Shown here in pieces: positions 1 through 7,061 of a stretch of DNA of 10,863 nucleotides (the first letter of the stretch is position 1; every line of letters starts with the position of its first letter). The notes beneath the pieces were generated by a model. That model was given only the letters and a program-made list of their open reading frames with translations. It did no database searches and was not told the DNA's origin. The stretch covers positions 1 to 10,863 of the forward strand of contig JAUXLW010000031.1 in the NCBI GenBank assembly GCA_030623545.1. The letters are read 5' to 3'. The stretch comes from Acidimicrobiia bacterium. GTDB lineage: Bacteria; Actinomycetota; Acidimicrobiia; Spongiisociales; SHLN01. Position numbers and translations under genes: made by a program.

Positions 1-8
1 CGAGCCAG

Positions 9-14
9 TATCGT
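9..14 (+). promoter_or_regulatory. Possible -10 box for a leaderless hom transcript
   Basis: The hexamer TATCGT fits the actinobacterial TANNNT -10 pattern and ends 8 bases before the hom ATG. No Shine-Dalgarno-like sequence lies between it and the start. This is the layout expected if hom mRNA begins at or next to its start codon. The -35 region lies outside the window, so the call rests on one short motif and could be chance. Confidence 0.3.
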
Positions 15-22
15 CCCTCAGC

Positions 23-1318
23 ATGAAGGTTGGCATTGGAATACTCGGCTTTGGCACAGTCGGAGGTGCCCTGCTCAGGAAACTCGTGCAGGAGGCAGAA
101 TCGATCTCGGCCAAGACGGGCCTGGAGCTCGATGTGGTCAAGGTGGCCGTGCGCGACCTGGCCAAAGTCCGGGTCGTGGATCTGGCGGACGGTGTCCTCA
201 CCGACACTCCGGACGACGTTGTCAATGATCCAGGTGTGCAGCTTGTGGTTGAGATCATGGGAGGTGAAGACCCGGCCGGTGATCTTGTGGCGGCCGCCCT
301 CCGGGCCGGCAAGCCGGTTGTCACCGCCAATAAGGCTCTGATTGCAGCCCGGGGCGAAGAGCTTCTCACCCTCGCCGAATCCGCCGGGGTCCCATTGTTA
401 TTCGAGGCGGCCGTCGGAGGTGGCATTCCCATCATCCGGCCACTTTCAGAGACTCTGGCCGGGGAGCAGATCGACCGCGTGCTGGGCATCGTCAACGGCA
501 CCACCAACTACATTCTCACCAGGATGTCGGAGGAAGGCACCAGCTACAAGACTGCATTGGCTGAAGCCCAGGAGCTCGGCTATGCCGAGGCCGACCCTTC
601 GGCCGACGTAAGCGGCGCCGACTCAGCAGCCAAAGCGGCGATTCTGGCCAGCCTGGCCTTTGGCACCTGGGTGAGTGTCGAAACGGTATACACCGAGGGC
701 ATCGAGCGGGTTGATCCCATCGACGTCCGCATCGCCGGCGAGCTCGGCTACACAGTCAAACTGCTGGCGGTGGCGGAGAACACTGCGAAGGGAGTGAGCG
801 TGCGGGTCCATCCCACCTTCCTGCCGAACGATCACCCCATGGCGGTTATCCGCGGTGCCACCAACGCCATATTCGTTGAGGGCCCGAGCTTCGATCAGCT
901 CCTCTTCGCCGGGCCCGGCGCCGGGGGAGAGCCCACCGCCACCGCCTTGCTGGGTGACGTGGTCGACGCGGCTCGCGAGCTACTGGCGGGTGCTCAGGTG
1001 GTGCCCCCGATCCGCTTCCAGCCAGGCCGGATCATGGATTTCGCAGACATCGCCACCACCTGGTACTTGCGGTTGGAGGTAGTCGACCGACCAGGAGTGC
1101 TTGCCCAGATTGCCGGAGTGTTCGGAAGCCACGATGTCAGCATCAAGTCGGTGTGGCAGGAGGGCGAGGACGATGAGGCCACTCTGCTGCTGGTGACCCA
1201 CGCCACCGAGGAGAGGAGCCAGCAAGCGAGCCTCGAAGCGCTGCGGGCTCTCGATGTTGTCGATGAGGTGGCCGCCGTTTTTAGGGTGGAAGGCGCCGGA
1301 CCGACCCCGAACCTGTGA
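23..1318 (+). CDS. hom: Homoserine dehydrogenase with C-terminal ACT domain
   Basis: Reduces L-aspartate-4-semialdehyde to L-homoserine with NAD(P)H in the cytoplasm, the branch point toward threonine and methionine. The 431-residue protein has the family's usual layout. An N-terminal Rossmann fold carries GFGTVGG at residues 9-15. The TANK motif is at 101-104 and NGTTNYIL at 158-165. The substrate-binding and catalytic region spans about 186-204, including D200 and the catalytic-type lysine K204. An ACT domain covers about 346-425 (LEVVDRPGVLAQIAGVF), which in this family gives feedback control, usually by threonine; that regulation is inferred here. The ATG at 23 sits directly before the Rossmann strand, so the start looks right even though no ribosome binding site is visible in the 22 upstream bases. 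The stop overlaps the thrC start (GTGA), implying one transcript and translational coupling. Confidence 0.96.
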   Translation: MKVGIGILGFGTVGGALLRKLVQEAESISAKTGLELDVVKVAVRDLAKVRVVDLADGVLTDTPDDVVNDPGVQLVVEIMGGEDPAGDLVAAALRAGKPVVTANKALIAARGEELLTLAESAGVPLLFEAAVGGGIPIIRPLSETLAGEQIDRVLGIVNGTTNYILTRMSEEGTSYKTALAEAQELGYAEADPSADVSGADSAAKAAILASLAFGTWVSVETVYTEGIERVDPIDVRIAGELGYTVKLLAVAENTAKGVSVRVHPTFLPNDHPMAVIRGATNAIFVEGPSFDQLLFAGPGAGGEPTATALLGDVVDAARELLAGAQVVPPIRFQPGRIMDFADIATTWYLRLEVVDRPGVLAQIAGVFGSHDVSIKSVWQEGEDDEATLLLVTHATEERSQQASLEALRALDVVDEVAAVFRVEGAGPTPNL

Positions 1319-2709
1319 GATATCGCAGCACCCGCGGTGGTGCCACGGGGGCGCAATTCGTCGACGTGTTGCTGCAAGGCATGGCGCCCGACGGCGGCCT
1401 CTACGTGCCGGAGAGCTACCCCACGCTCCAGTTCGGCTCGATGGGAAACGGCGATTACATCCGGACCGCCACTGAAGTGATGTGGCCGTTCGTGGAAGAG
1501 AACTACGAACGTGAAGAGTTCGCCGAAATGGTCTCAGAGGCGTACGCCGAGTTTGACCATCCGCAGATCGCACCGCTGCGCGAGCTCAACCCGGCGGCGG
1601 GCGAGTGGCTGCTGGAGTTGTTCTGGGGGCCGAGCCTGGCTTTCAAAGACATCGCGTTGCAGTTACTCGGCCGGCTTCTCGAGCACGAGCTGTCCCGTCG
1701 ATCCACCACGGCCACACTCATCGGCGCTACCAGCGGGGACACCGGCTCGGCAGCGATCGAGGCTGTGCGGGGCCGAGCTGGCATTGAGCTCTTCATGCTC
1801 CACCCGGAGGGGCGGGTGTCGACGATTCAGCGATTACAGATGACCACCGTTGATGAGCCCAACATCCACAACATCGCCATCGAAGGCACGTTCGACGACT
1901 GCCAGGACCTCGTCAAGGCGATGTTCGCCGCTGAAGCCTTCCGGGCCCGGTATCGGCTGGGGACGGTGAACTCAATCAATTGGGCGCGGGTCATGGCCCA
2001 GGTGGTCTACTACGTGAGCTCTGCTCGGGCCCTCGGGGCTCCCGAGCAGGCGGTGGCATTCTCAGTCCCCACCGGGAACTTTGGCAACATCTACGCCGGG
2101 CACGTGGCGCGGGCGATGGGCGTTCCCATCGACCAGCTGATCCTTGCCACCAACGTCAACGACATCCTCAGCCGGGCTTACGACTCGGGCGTAGTTGAGG
2201 TTCACCAGGTGGTGGCGTCCCAGAGCCCGGCCATGGACATCCAGGTCAGTTCAAACTTCGAGCGGCTGCTTTTCGAGCTCTTCGACCGGGACGGGTCGCA
2301 GACGGCAGCCTTCCTGGAAGAGTTTCGATCGACGGGGCGGGCCGCGCTTTCGGGCCCGGTCCATGGGCGCTTCCGCCAGCTCTTCGACGCCGGCCGGCTA
2401 ACCGACTCCGAAACCCGGAATGTGATATCGGAGGTCTACAAGGAGTCGGGGTTGGTGATCGATCCCCACACCGCGGTCGGCGTAGGCGTAGGGCGAGAGA
2501 GGCGGAGTGATCCTTCCGTGCCTCTGGTAATGCTGGCTTGTGCTCATCCCGCCAAGTTTCCCGACACTGTTGTCGGTGCCCTGGGGGAGCCATCCATCAC
2601 TCCGCACCGCCTGGCCGGCCTGGCAGGCCTGGCGGAGTATGTCGAGGTTCTGCCCAACTCGCTCGACGCCGTCCAGGAACACATCGCCGCCAGGGCCCTG
2701 AGCAAGTAA
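1315..2709 (+). CDS. thrC: Threonine synthase, long (E. coli/yeast-like) class
   Basis: Pyridoxal-phosphate enzyme that converts O-phospho-L-homoserine to L-threonine and phosphate, the last step of the pathway. The protein has 464 residues, matching the long class of threonine synthase with its own N-terminal domain (MRYRSTRGG...DGGLYVPESYP, residues 1-36) rather than the roughly 350-residue class. The PLP lysine is K111 in LAFKD (108-112). GATSGDTGSAA is at 137-147, and the phosphate-binding loop VPTGNFGNIYAG is at 251-262. The start is GTG, sharing GTGA with the hom stop, and no good ribosome binding site is visible, so translation probably depends on coupling to hom. The substrate requires homoserine kinase, but no thrB follows; thrC is followed by a 335-base gap. 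Gene identity is secure. Confidence 0.95.
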   Translation: MRYRSTRGGATGAQFVDVLLQGMAPDGGLYVPESYPTLQFGSMGNGDYIRTATEVMWPFVEENYEREEFAEMVSEAYAEFDHPQIAPLRELNPAAGEWLLELFWGPSLAFKDIALQLLGRLLEHELSRRSTTATLIGATSGDTGSAAIEAVRGRAGIELFMLHPEGRVSTIQRLQMTTVDEPNIHNIAIEGTFDDCQDLVKAMFAAEAFRARYRLGTVNSINWARVMAQVVYYVSSARALGAPEQAVAFSVPTGNFGNIYAGHVARAMGVPIDQLILATNVNDILSRAYDSGVVEVHQVVASQSPAMDIQVSSNFERLLFELFDRDGSQTAAFLEEFRSTGRAALSGPVHGRFRQLFDAGRLTDSETRNVISEVYKESGLVIDPHTAVGVGVGRERRSDPSVPLVMLACAHPAKFPDTVVGALGEPSITPHRLAGLAGLAEYVEVLPNSLDAVQEHIAARALSK

Positions 2710-2727
2710 CGCCCCGTCTGCTGAGGC

Positions 2728-2759
2728 GTTGCCGTAGTCGCTTGCTGCGTAGCGGCAAC
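2728..2759 (+). terminator. Weak hairpin after thrC, possible terminator
   Basis: The perfect 7-base arms GTTGCCG (2728-2734) and CGGCAAC (2753-2759) enclose a smaller CGC/GCG stem (2739-2741 with 2747-2749). The hairpin starts 19 bases after the thrC stop. No T-run follows, so it is not a classical intrinsic terminator. In GC-rich actinobacteria such hairpins may still end transcripts or protect 3' ends. Its position supports the end of the hom-thrC unit, but the function is inferred. Confidence 0.35.
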
Positions 2760-2804
2760 CGATCCGGTGGATGCGCCCGCGGGGGAAGTTGTTGTGAGTC
2801 TGAC

Positions 2805-2816
2805 CACGACGTCGTG
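2805..2816. repeat. Perfect 12-bp palindrome upstream of the rho promoter
   Basis: CACGACGTCGTG equals its own reverse complement. It lies about 88 bases before the predicted -35 box of rho and close to the weaker TATCCT hexamer at 2827. A symmetric site of this length in a promoter region is compatible with a dimeric regulator, but in GC-rich DNA it can also arise by chance. I do not recognise it as the site of a named regulator. Confidence 0.3.
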
Positions 2817-2900
2817 CCAATATGCCTATCCTGACTTGCCGGCGAGGGGCTCTCAAACGGCTGCTCAAGGCTTGGGGGAATTAAGCCGACACATTTGTGG

Positions 2901-2929
2901 TTGGATCAAAACGAGCAAGCCTCTATTAT
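2901..2929 (+). promoter_or_regulatory. Sigma-70-type promoter for the rho operon
   Basis: The -35 element TTGGAT (2901-2906) and -10 element TATTAT (2924-2929) are separated by exactly 17 bases, the optimal spacing for the primary sigma factor. The predicted transcript begins near 2936, leaving an untranslated leader of about 109 nt before rho. It would serve rho, rpmE, the DUF1385 gene, prfA and prmC, which follow with gaps of no more than 11 bases or with overlaps. This is the best promoter in the window. It is predicted from sequence only. Confidence 0.62.
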
Positions 2930-2933
2930 GAGT

Positions 2934-2954
2934 GCTGGACAATCCGTCCACAGC
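2934..2954 (+). promoter_or_regulatory. Bulged hairpin at the 5' end of the rho leader
   Basis: GCTGGAC (2934-2940) pairs with GTCC plus AGC (2946-2954), leaving a two-base bulge and a 5-base loop, AATCC. It falls at the predicted transcription start, so it could stabilise the 5' end of the rho mRNA or act as DNA symmetry near +1. The pairing is read directly; any role is inferred. Confidence 0.3.
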
Positions 2955-2988
2955 TCGACCCAAGCATTTCGCTGGCGAGCGCCCGTGT

Positions 2989-3010
2989 GCATTTCACCAG
3001 TGGTGTATGC
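2989..3010. promoter_or_regulatory. Imperfect dyad in the rho leader
   Basis: Inner arms CACCA and TGGTG flank a single central G, and outer arms GCAT and ATGC extend the symmetry with one extra T on the left side. As RNA it could form a short hairpin with an AGT loop. As DNA it is a symmetric site about 60 bases downstream of the predicted start. It lies 24 bases before the rho ribosome binding site, so it could affect expression, though I see no established motif. Confidence 0.35.
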
Positions 3011-3044
3011 CCGAAATCCCCGTCAGCCGTTGTAAAGGAACCCC

Positions 3045-4487
3045 ATGACTACACGAGCCGAACTACAGGGCAAGACCCTCGACGACCTCCGCACTATCGC
3101 TACTTCGGTGGGCGTTGAGGCAGATGGTCTGCAGAAGGCGAAGCTCATCGCCGCCATCCTCCAGTCAGGAGGAGTAGAGGTGAAAGCCCCCGATCCGGTG
3201 GAGCTACCAGCCGCCGAGAAGATGACCTCTACCAGCACAGCAACCAGGACCAGACCCAGACCCGGCAACGGCACGAAATCAAGCGACGAGAATCGCACTC
3301 GTGATGGCAATGGCAGCCGCAAACGGAAGCGGAGCCGTTCCCGGGAGCGGGAGGACATCGACGAGAGCCAGCTCGAGACCCGCGAGGGACTTCTCGACAT
3401 CCTCCCCGAGGGTTACGGGTTCCTCCGAGTTGGTGGATATCTGCCGGGCGACCAGGACGTTTATGTCTCGGCCAACCAGGTGCGCAAGTTTGGTCTCCGC
3501 AAAGGTGATCTCATCGAGGGCCCGGTTCGTCCGCCTCGTTCGCAGGAGAAGTTCGCCGCGCTGGTGCGAGTTGTCTCCAACAACGGCATGGATCCCGAAG
3601 ATGCCCGCAAGCGCCCCAAGTTTGGCGCTCTCACTCCACTCTTCCCGGACATTCGCCTGCGCATGGAGCGCGAGAACAAGGACGACCAGCTAGCGAGGTT
3701 GATGGACTTGATTTCCCCGATAGGGAAGGGTCAGCGTGGATTGATCGTGTCGCCACCTAAGGCCGGCAAGACCACCGTGCTCAAAGAGATCGCCGCTTCG
3801 GTGGCGGAAAACAACCCCGAATGTCACCTGATGGTGGTTCTGGTGGACGAGCGTCCGGAAGAGGTCACCGACATGCAACGCTCGGTACGCGGTGAAGTTG
3901 TCTACTCGACATTCGATCGCCCGGCCGAAGAGCACACCCAGGTCTCGGAGCTGGCTCTGGAAAGGGCGAAGCGCCTGGTGGAGATGGGCAAGGACGTTGT
4001 CATCCTGCTGGACTCGATTACCCGATTGGCGAGAGCCCACAACCTGGCCATTCCGGCTTCTGGCCGGATCCTCTCCGGTGGCATTGACTCACAGGCGCTC
4101 TATCCGCCGAAGCGGTTCTTCGGCGCCGCCCGGAATATTGAAGAGGGTGGGAGCCTTACCATCATGGGAACGGCCCTTGTTGAGACCGGTTCCCGCATGG
4201 ATGAAGTGATCTTCGAGGAGTTCAAAGGAACCGGAAACATGGAGCTGCGGCTCGACCGCAGCCTCGCAGACAAGCGGATCTACCCGGCCGTCGACATTTC
4301 GGCTTCCGGTACCCGCAAAGAGGAGCTGCTGTTCGATCCGGACGAGCTGAAGCAGGTCTGGAAGCTGCGCCGGGTGCTGCTGGCCCTGGAGTCGGCACCG
4401 GCCCTGGAACTGCTCCTCAATAAGCTGAAAGAGTCGAAGTCCAACGCCGAGTTCCTCGCCGAGGTGGCGAAGACCGGCAACGGCTAA
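3045..4487 (+). CDS. rho: Transcription termination factor Rho
   Basis: Hexameric RNA-dependent ATPase/helicase that ends transcription by RNA polymerase. The 480-residue protein has an N-terminal Rho_N (SAP-like) domain at about 5-42. A hydrophilic insert at about 44-108 is rich in R, K, S and T, including a basic SRKRKRSRSRERE block at 91-103. The RNA-binding cold-shock-like domain at about 112-178 contains PEGYGFLR and DVYVSANQVRKFGLRKGD. The ATPase core has Walker A around 236-244 (SPPKAGKTT), Walker B around 317-323 (DVVILLD), and the conserved RILSGGIDSQAL...KRFFGAARN region at 341-364. All core motifs look intact. The insert resembles those known in actinobacterial Rho proteins, where it adds RNA contacts. 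AAAGGA at 3034-3039 is well placed for the ATG at 3045. The leader of about 109 nt may allow autoregulation, as known for rho in other bacteria. Confidence 0.97.
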   Translation: MTTRAELQGKTLDDLRTIATSVGVEADGLQKAKLIAAILQSGGVEVKAPDPVELPAAEKMTSTSTATRTRPRPGNGTKSSDENRTRDGNGSRKRKRSRSREREDIDESQLETREGLLDILPEGYGFLRVGGYLPGDQDVYVSANQVRKFGLRKGDLIEGPVRPPRSQEKFAALVRVVSNNGMDPEDARKRPKFGALTPLFPDIRLRMERENKDDQLARLMDLISPIGKGQRGLIVSPPKAGKTTVLKEIAASVAENNPECHLMVVLVDERPEEVTDMQRSVRGEVVYSTFDRPAEEHTQVSELALERAKRLVEMGKDVVILLDSITRLARAHNLAIPASGRILSGGIDSQALYPPKRFFGAARNIEEGGSLTIMGTALVETGSRMDEVIFEEFKGTGNMELRLDRSLADKRIYPAVDISASGTRKEELLFDPDELKQVWKLRRVLLALESAPALELLLNKLKESKSNAEFLAEVAKTGNG

Positions 4488-4498
4488 GGAAGGGACAA

Positions 4499-4945
4499 GT
4501 GAAGACCGAGATCCACCCGGAGTACATGGAAACTCGCGTGCACTGCTCATGCGGGAATGAGTTCGTCACGCGCTCGACTCGCGAGACGCTGACGGTCGAG
4601 CTATGCAATGAGTGCCATCCTTTCTATACAGGCAAGCAGAAGCTGGTCGACACTGGTGGGCGAGTGGAGCGGTTCCGCAAGCGGACGGAAAAGACCGACA
4701 AGCAGGCCGTGGCGTCCAAGAAGGCCAAGCGGGCAGACAAGGCCAAGATCACAAAATCCGACGCCAAGCCGTCCTCGGCCGCCAAGCCGACCACATCGAA
4801 GCCGGCCAGACCCAAGAGCGCTCCCCGGCCCAAGCAGGCTGCACAGAAGCCAGAAGCCGAAAAGGTTCTCGCCACCGACGAGCCCGTCGAGGCGGAAGAG
4901 GCAGTTGAGGCGGATAGTCTGGCCGAGGAGTCGGCGGAGGCCTGA
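4499..4945 (+). CDS. rpmE: Ribosomal protein bL31 (zinc type) with long C-terminal tail
   Basis: Component of the large ribosomal subunit that bridges toward the small subunit. Residues 1 to about 62 are a normal bL31, with zinc ligands C16, C18, C36 and C39 (CxC...CxxC), so this is the zinc-containing rather than the zinc-free form. The family is usually about 70 residues long; this protein has 148. The added part is low complexity and split by charge: about 60-118 is rich in K, A, P and S (repeated AKP-like pieces), and about 119-148 is rich in E, D and A. The reading frame is uninterrupted and starts at GTG, 11 bases after the rho stop, with a strong AAGGAAGGG site at 4486-4494. The tail is therefore part of the predicted protein. 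Its role is unknown; it may be disordered, bind rRNA, or be processed. Confidence 0.93.
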   Translation: MKTEIHPEYMETRVHCSCGNEFVTRSTRETLTVELCNECHPFYTGKQKLVDTGGRVERFRKRTEKTDKQAVASKKAKRADKAKITKSDAKPSSAAKPTTSKPARPKSAPRPKQAAQKPEAEKVLATDEPVEAEEAVEADSLAEESAEA

Positions 4946-4956
4946 GTGGTCCCCCC

Positions 4957-5976
4957 ATGAGTCAGGCCCCTAACGCCACGGTCGGCGGGCAGGCCGTCAT
5001 TGAAGGCGTCATGATCCGTAGCCCCCACGCATGGTCGGTTGCGGTCCGTCGTCCCGATGGAGAAATCGAAGTCCGCCACGACCCGCTGCCCCGCTTGTCG
5101 TCGCGCTCCCGGCTTGCCCGGATTCCTTTCATGCGCGGGGTGATGGTGCTGGGGGAATCGCTCACCCTTGGCTTCAAAGCTCTCACCTGGTCGGCTCAGA
5201 TCGCCTCAACCGCCGAAGATGCCGAAGAGAAGGCCCGCTTGGAAAAGCTTGCCGCCAAAGACGGATGGCGAGGGCGGCGGGCCCGCAAGCGCCTTGCCAA
5301 AGGCAACGAGCTCGGAAAAGGAGAGTTGGCCGTGGCGATGGGTTTCGCGCTGGTGTTCTTCGTCTTCGTTTTCATGCTGGCCCCACTCGGGGGTGCCAAA
5401 GCGGTTGAATCTTTGTTGGGCGGTTCCAACGCGGTCGTCTTCAACGTCGCCGAAGGCGTTATCCGGGTCATCATCCTGGTCGGCTATATCTGGCTCATCG
5501 GCCGCTCCAAGGAGATCGGCCGGGTCTTCCAGTATCACGGGGCAGAGCACAAGTCGATCTATGCCTACGAGGCCGGAGACCCGCTGACGGTGCCGGAAGT
5601 ACAGAAGTACCCGACCATGCATCCCCGTTGCGGCACGAGCTTCTTGCTGCTGGTGGTGCTGCTTTCGGTGTTCGTGTTCACGTTCGTAGGGATCTTTCAA
5701 CCCAACCTATTCTGGCTCATCACCAGCCGCATAGTGCTGATTCCGGTGATCGCCGGCCTCTCATATGAGGTACTCAAGATCTCAGATGCCAAGCCCTACC
5801 TGCGTTTCTTGTCTCGCCCTGGAATCGAGCTGCAAAGGCTGACCACCAATGAGCCCGATGAGTACCAGGTAGAAGTAGCGGTCGCCAGCTTGCTCTCGGC
5901 ACTCTCGGACGAAGAGCGTGTCGAGGTCAGGGCCCGGGGCCCGATCTGTGAGGCTGCCTGGAGCGCGATCTCGTGA
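4957..5976 (+). CDS. DUF1385 (YqhQ-like) membrane protein of unknown function
   Basis: Polytopic membrane protein of the DUF1385 family, whose biochemical role is not established to my knowledge. The 339 residues contain the family signature GGQAVIEGVMIR near the N-terminus (10-21), a charged stretch at about 86-122, and predicted membrane segments at about 123-145, 164-183, 226-246 and 250-270. Two conserved polar motifs lie between and beside the segments: FQYHGAEHKSIYAYE (191-205) and HPRCGTSF (222-229). Their histidines, glutamate and cysteine could bind a metal, which is inference. The ATG at 4957 is supported by the position of the signature, but no good ribosome binding site is adjacent; GGAGG lies 16 bases upstream inside rpmE. 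It sits 11 bases after rpmE and overlaps prfA by GTGA, so it belongs to the translation operon. The order rpmE-DUF1385-release factor also occurs, as I recall, in clostridial genomes. Confidence 0.88.
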   Translation: MSQAPNATVGGQAVIEGVMIRSPHAWSVAVRRPDGEIEVRHDPLPRLSSRSRLARIPFMRGVMVLGESLTLGFKALTWSAQIASTAEDAEEKARLEKLAAKDGWRGRRARKRLAKGNELGKGELAVAMGFALVFFVFVFMLAPLGGAKAVESLLGGSNAVVFNVAEGVIRVIILVGYIWLIGRSKEIGRVFQYHGAEHKSIYAYEAGDPLTVPEVQKYPTMHPRCGTSFLLLVVLLSVFVFTFVGIFQPNLFWLITSRIVLIPVIAGLSYEVLKISDAKPYLRFLSRPGIELQRLTTNEPDEYQVEVAVASLLSALSDEERVEVRARGPICEAAWSAIS

Positions 5977-7061
5977 GCGAGGAACAGCTCGTCGCCAGGC
6001 TGACTGAAGTACAGGCCTCGTTCGAGCAGACGCTCACCGACATGGCCGATCCCGACATCGCCGGCGACAAGATCCGCTACACCGAGGTCGCTAAACGCCA
6101 CTCGGAGCTCAAGCCGATCGTCGAGACCTATCACGCGTGGCAGGAAGCTCAGACCGAAGCCGGCGAGGCGCGTGAGATGACTAAAAGCGAATCTGACGAA
6201 GAGATGCTCACCTTCTTGCGAGAGCAGGCGGAGGCCAAGGACGGCGAGGCTGAGGGCTTGTTGGCCAAGCTGCAGTTGCTCCTTGTGCCGAAAGACCCGA
6301 ACGACGACAAAGACGTGATCATCGAGGTGAGAGCGGCAGCCGGGGGAGACGAAGCTGCCCTATGGGCGGGTGATCTCACCCGCATGTACCAGCGTTACGC
6401 CGAGAACCATGGCTGGCAGGCTGAGACGCTGGAGGTGTCAGAAGCTGAAGGCGGCGGCTTCAAAGAGGTCACGCTCGCCGTCAAGGGCAAGGGAGCCTAC
6501 TCCCGGCTCAAATTCGAGGCGGGGGTTCACCGGGTCCAGCGGGTGCCCAAAACTGAGTCGCAGGGCCGGATTCACACCTCCACGGCCAGCGTGGCGGTGT
6601 TGCCCGAAGCCGAAGAAATAGAGGTCGAACTCGACCTCAACGACGTGAAGGTCGACACCTTCCGCTCGAGCGGTCCCGGTGGCCAGTCGGTCAATACCAC
6701 CGACTCGGCCATTCGGCTCACACACATCCCAACCGGTGTCAGGGTGACCTGTCAGGACGAAAAGAGCCAGCTACAGAACAAGGAGAAGGCGTTTCGTATC
6801 CTCCGGGCCCGGCTCTATCAGACCCAGCTCGAGGCCCAGCAGGCCGAGCTATCGGCCAATCGCCGCGACCAGGTGGGCACCGGTGACCGCTCCGAGAAAA
6901 TCCGCACATACAACTTCAAGGAGAACCGGGTTACCGACCATCGGATCGGCCTCACGATCAGCCAACTCCCCGCCATCCTCGAAGGCGGCCTCGATGCCTT
7001 TGTTGATGCCTTGACCATTGACAATCAGGCCCGGTTGTTGGCGGGCGGCGACGAGTCGTGA
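5973..7061 (+). CDS. prfA: Peptide chain release factor 1 (RF1)
   Basis: Recognises UAA and UAG stop codons in the ribosomal A site and triggers release of the finished protein. At 362 residues it has normal RF1 length. The codon-recognition tripeptide is PKT at 192-194 (VPKTESQGRIHTS), the PxT form of RF1 rather than the SPF of RF2. The catalytic GGQ is at 236-238 within SSGPGGQSVNTTDSAIR. The N-terminal part (1 to about 105) is the helical domain, and the C-terminal part carries GTGDRSEKIRTYNF. Start is GTG, overlapping the DUF1385 stop, with GGAG at 5960-5963 nine bases upstream. The stop overlaps prmC by GTGA, which couples the factor to the enzyme that methylates its GGQ glutamine. No programmed frameshift is seen. 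Confidence 0.97.
   Translation: MSEEQLVARLTEVQASFEQTLTDMADPDIAGDKIRYTEVAKRHSELKPIVETYHAWQEAQTEAGEAREMTKSESDEEMLTFLREQAEAKDGEAEGLLAKLQLLLVPKDPNDDKDVIIEVRAAAGGDEAALWAGDLTRMYQRYAENHGWQAETLEVSEAEGGGFKEVTLAVKGKGAYSRLKFEAGVHRVQRVPKTESQGRIHTSTASVAVLPEAEEIEVELDLNDVKVDTFRSSGPGGQSVNTTDSAIRLTHIPTGVRVTCQDEKSQLQNKEKAFRILRARLYQTQLEAQQAELSANRRDQVGTGDRSEKIRTYNFKENRVTDHRIGLTISQLPAILEGGLDAFVDALTIDNQARLLAGGDES

Larger units (their letters stand above)
2710..3044 (+). other. 335-base non-coding gap: end of thrC unit and rho control region
   Basis: I see no credible gene here; the open frames that enter the gap are antisense or out-of-frame extensions of thrC and rho. It contains, in order: the post-thrC hairpin; a perfect 12-bp palindrome at 2805-2816; a second possible -10 hexamer TATCCT at 2827-2832 without a matching -35; the TTGGAT/TATTAT promoter; a bulged hairpin at 2934-2954; an imperfect dyad at 2989-3010; and the rho ribosome binding site. 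AT content rises around the promoter (about 2880-2930) relative to the flanking genes. Confidence 0.7.

Noticed and set aside
2398..2868. A - strand open frame (156 codons) reaching from thrC into the gap before rho
   Set aside because: Most of it is antisense to the conserved thrC 3' end, the product has no family features, and no promoter or ribosome binding site supports it.
2710..3044. Riboswitch or small RNA in the rho leader
   Set aside because: The hairpins are short and I do not recognise any conserved riboswitch core, so only dyads and a promoter are reported.
2897..3118. Possible leader peptide before rho (73 codons from GTG)
   Set aside because: Its start lies upstream of the predicted transcription start, overlaps the promoter, and it runs out of frame into rho; no conserved features.
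4624..5079. A - strand frame (151 codons) opposite the rpmE tail
   Set aside because: Considered as an alternative to the odd bL31 tail. Its Ser/Ala-rich product mirrors the low-complexity coding strand, while the + strand frame joins a genuine bL31 and has a strong ribosome binding site.
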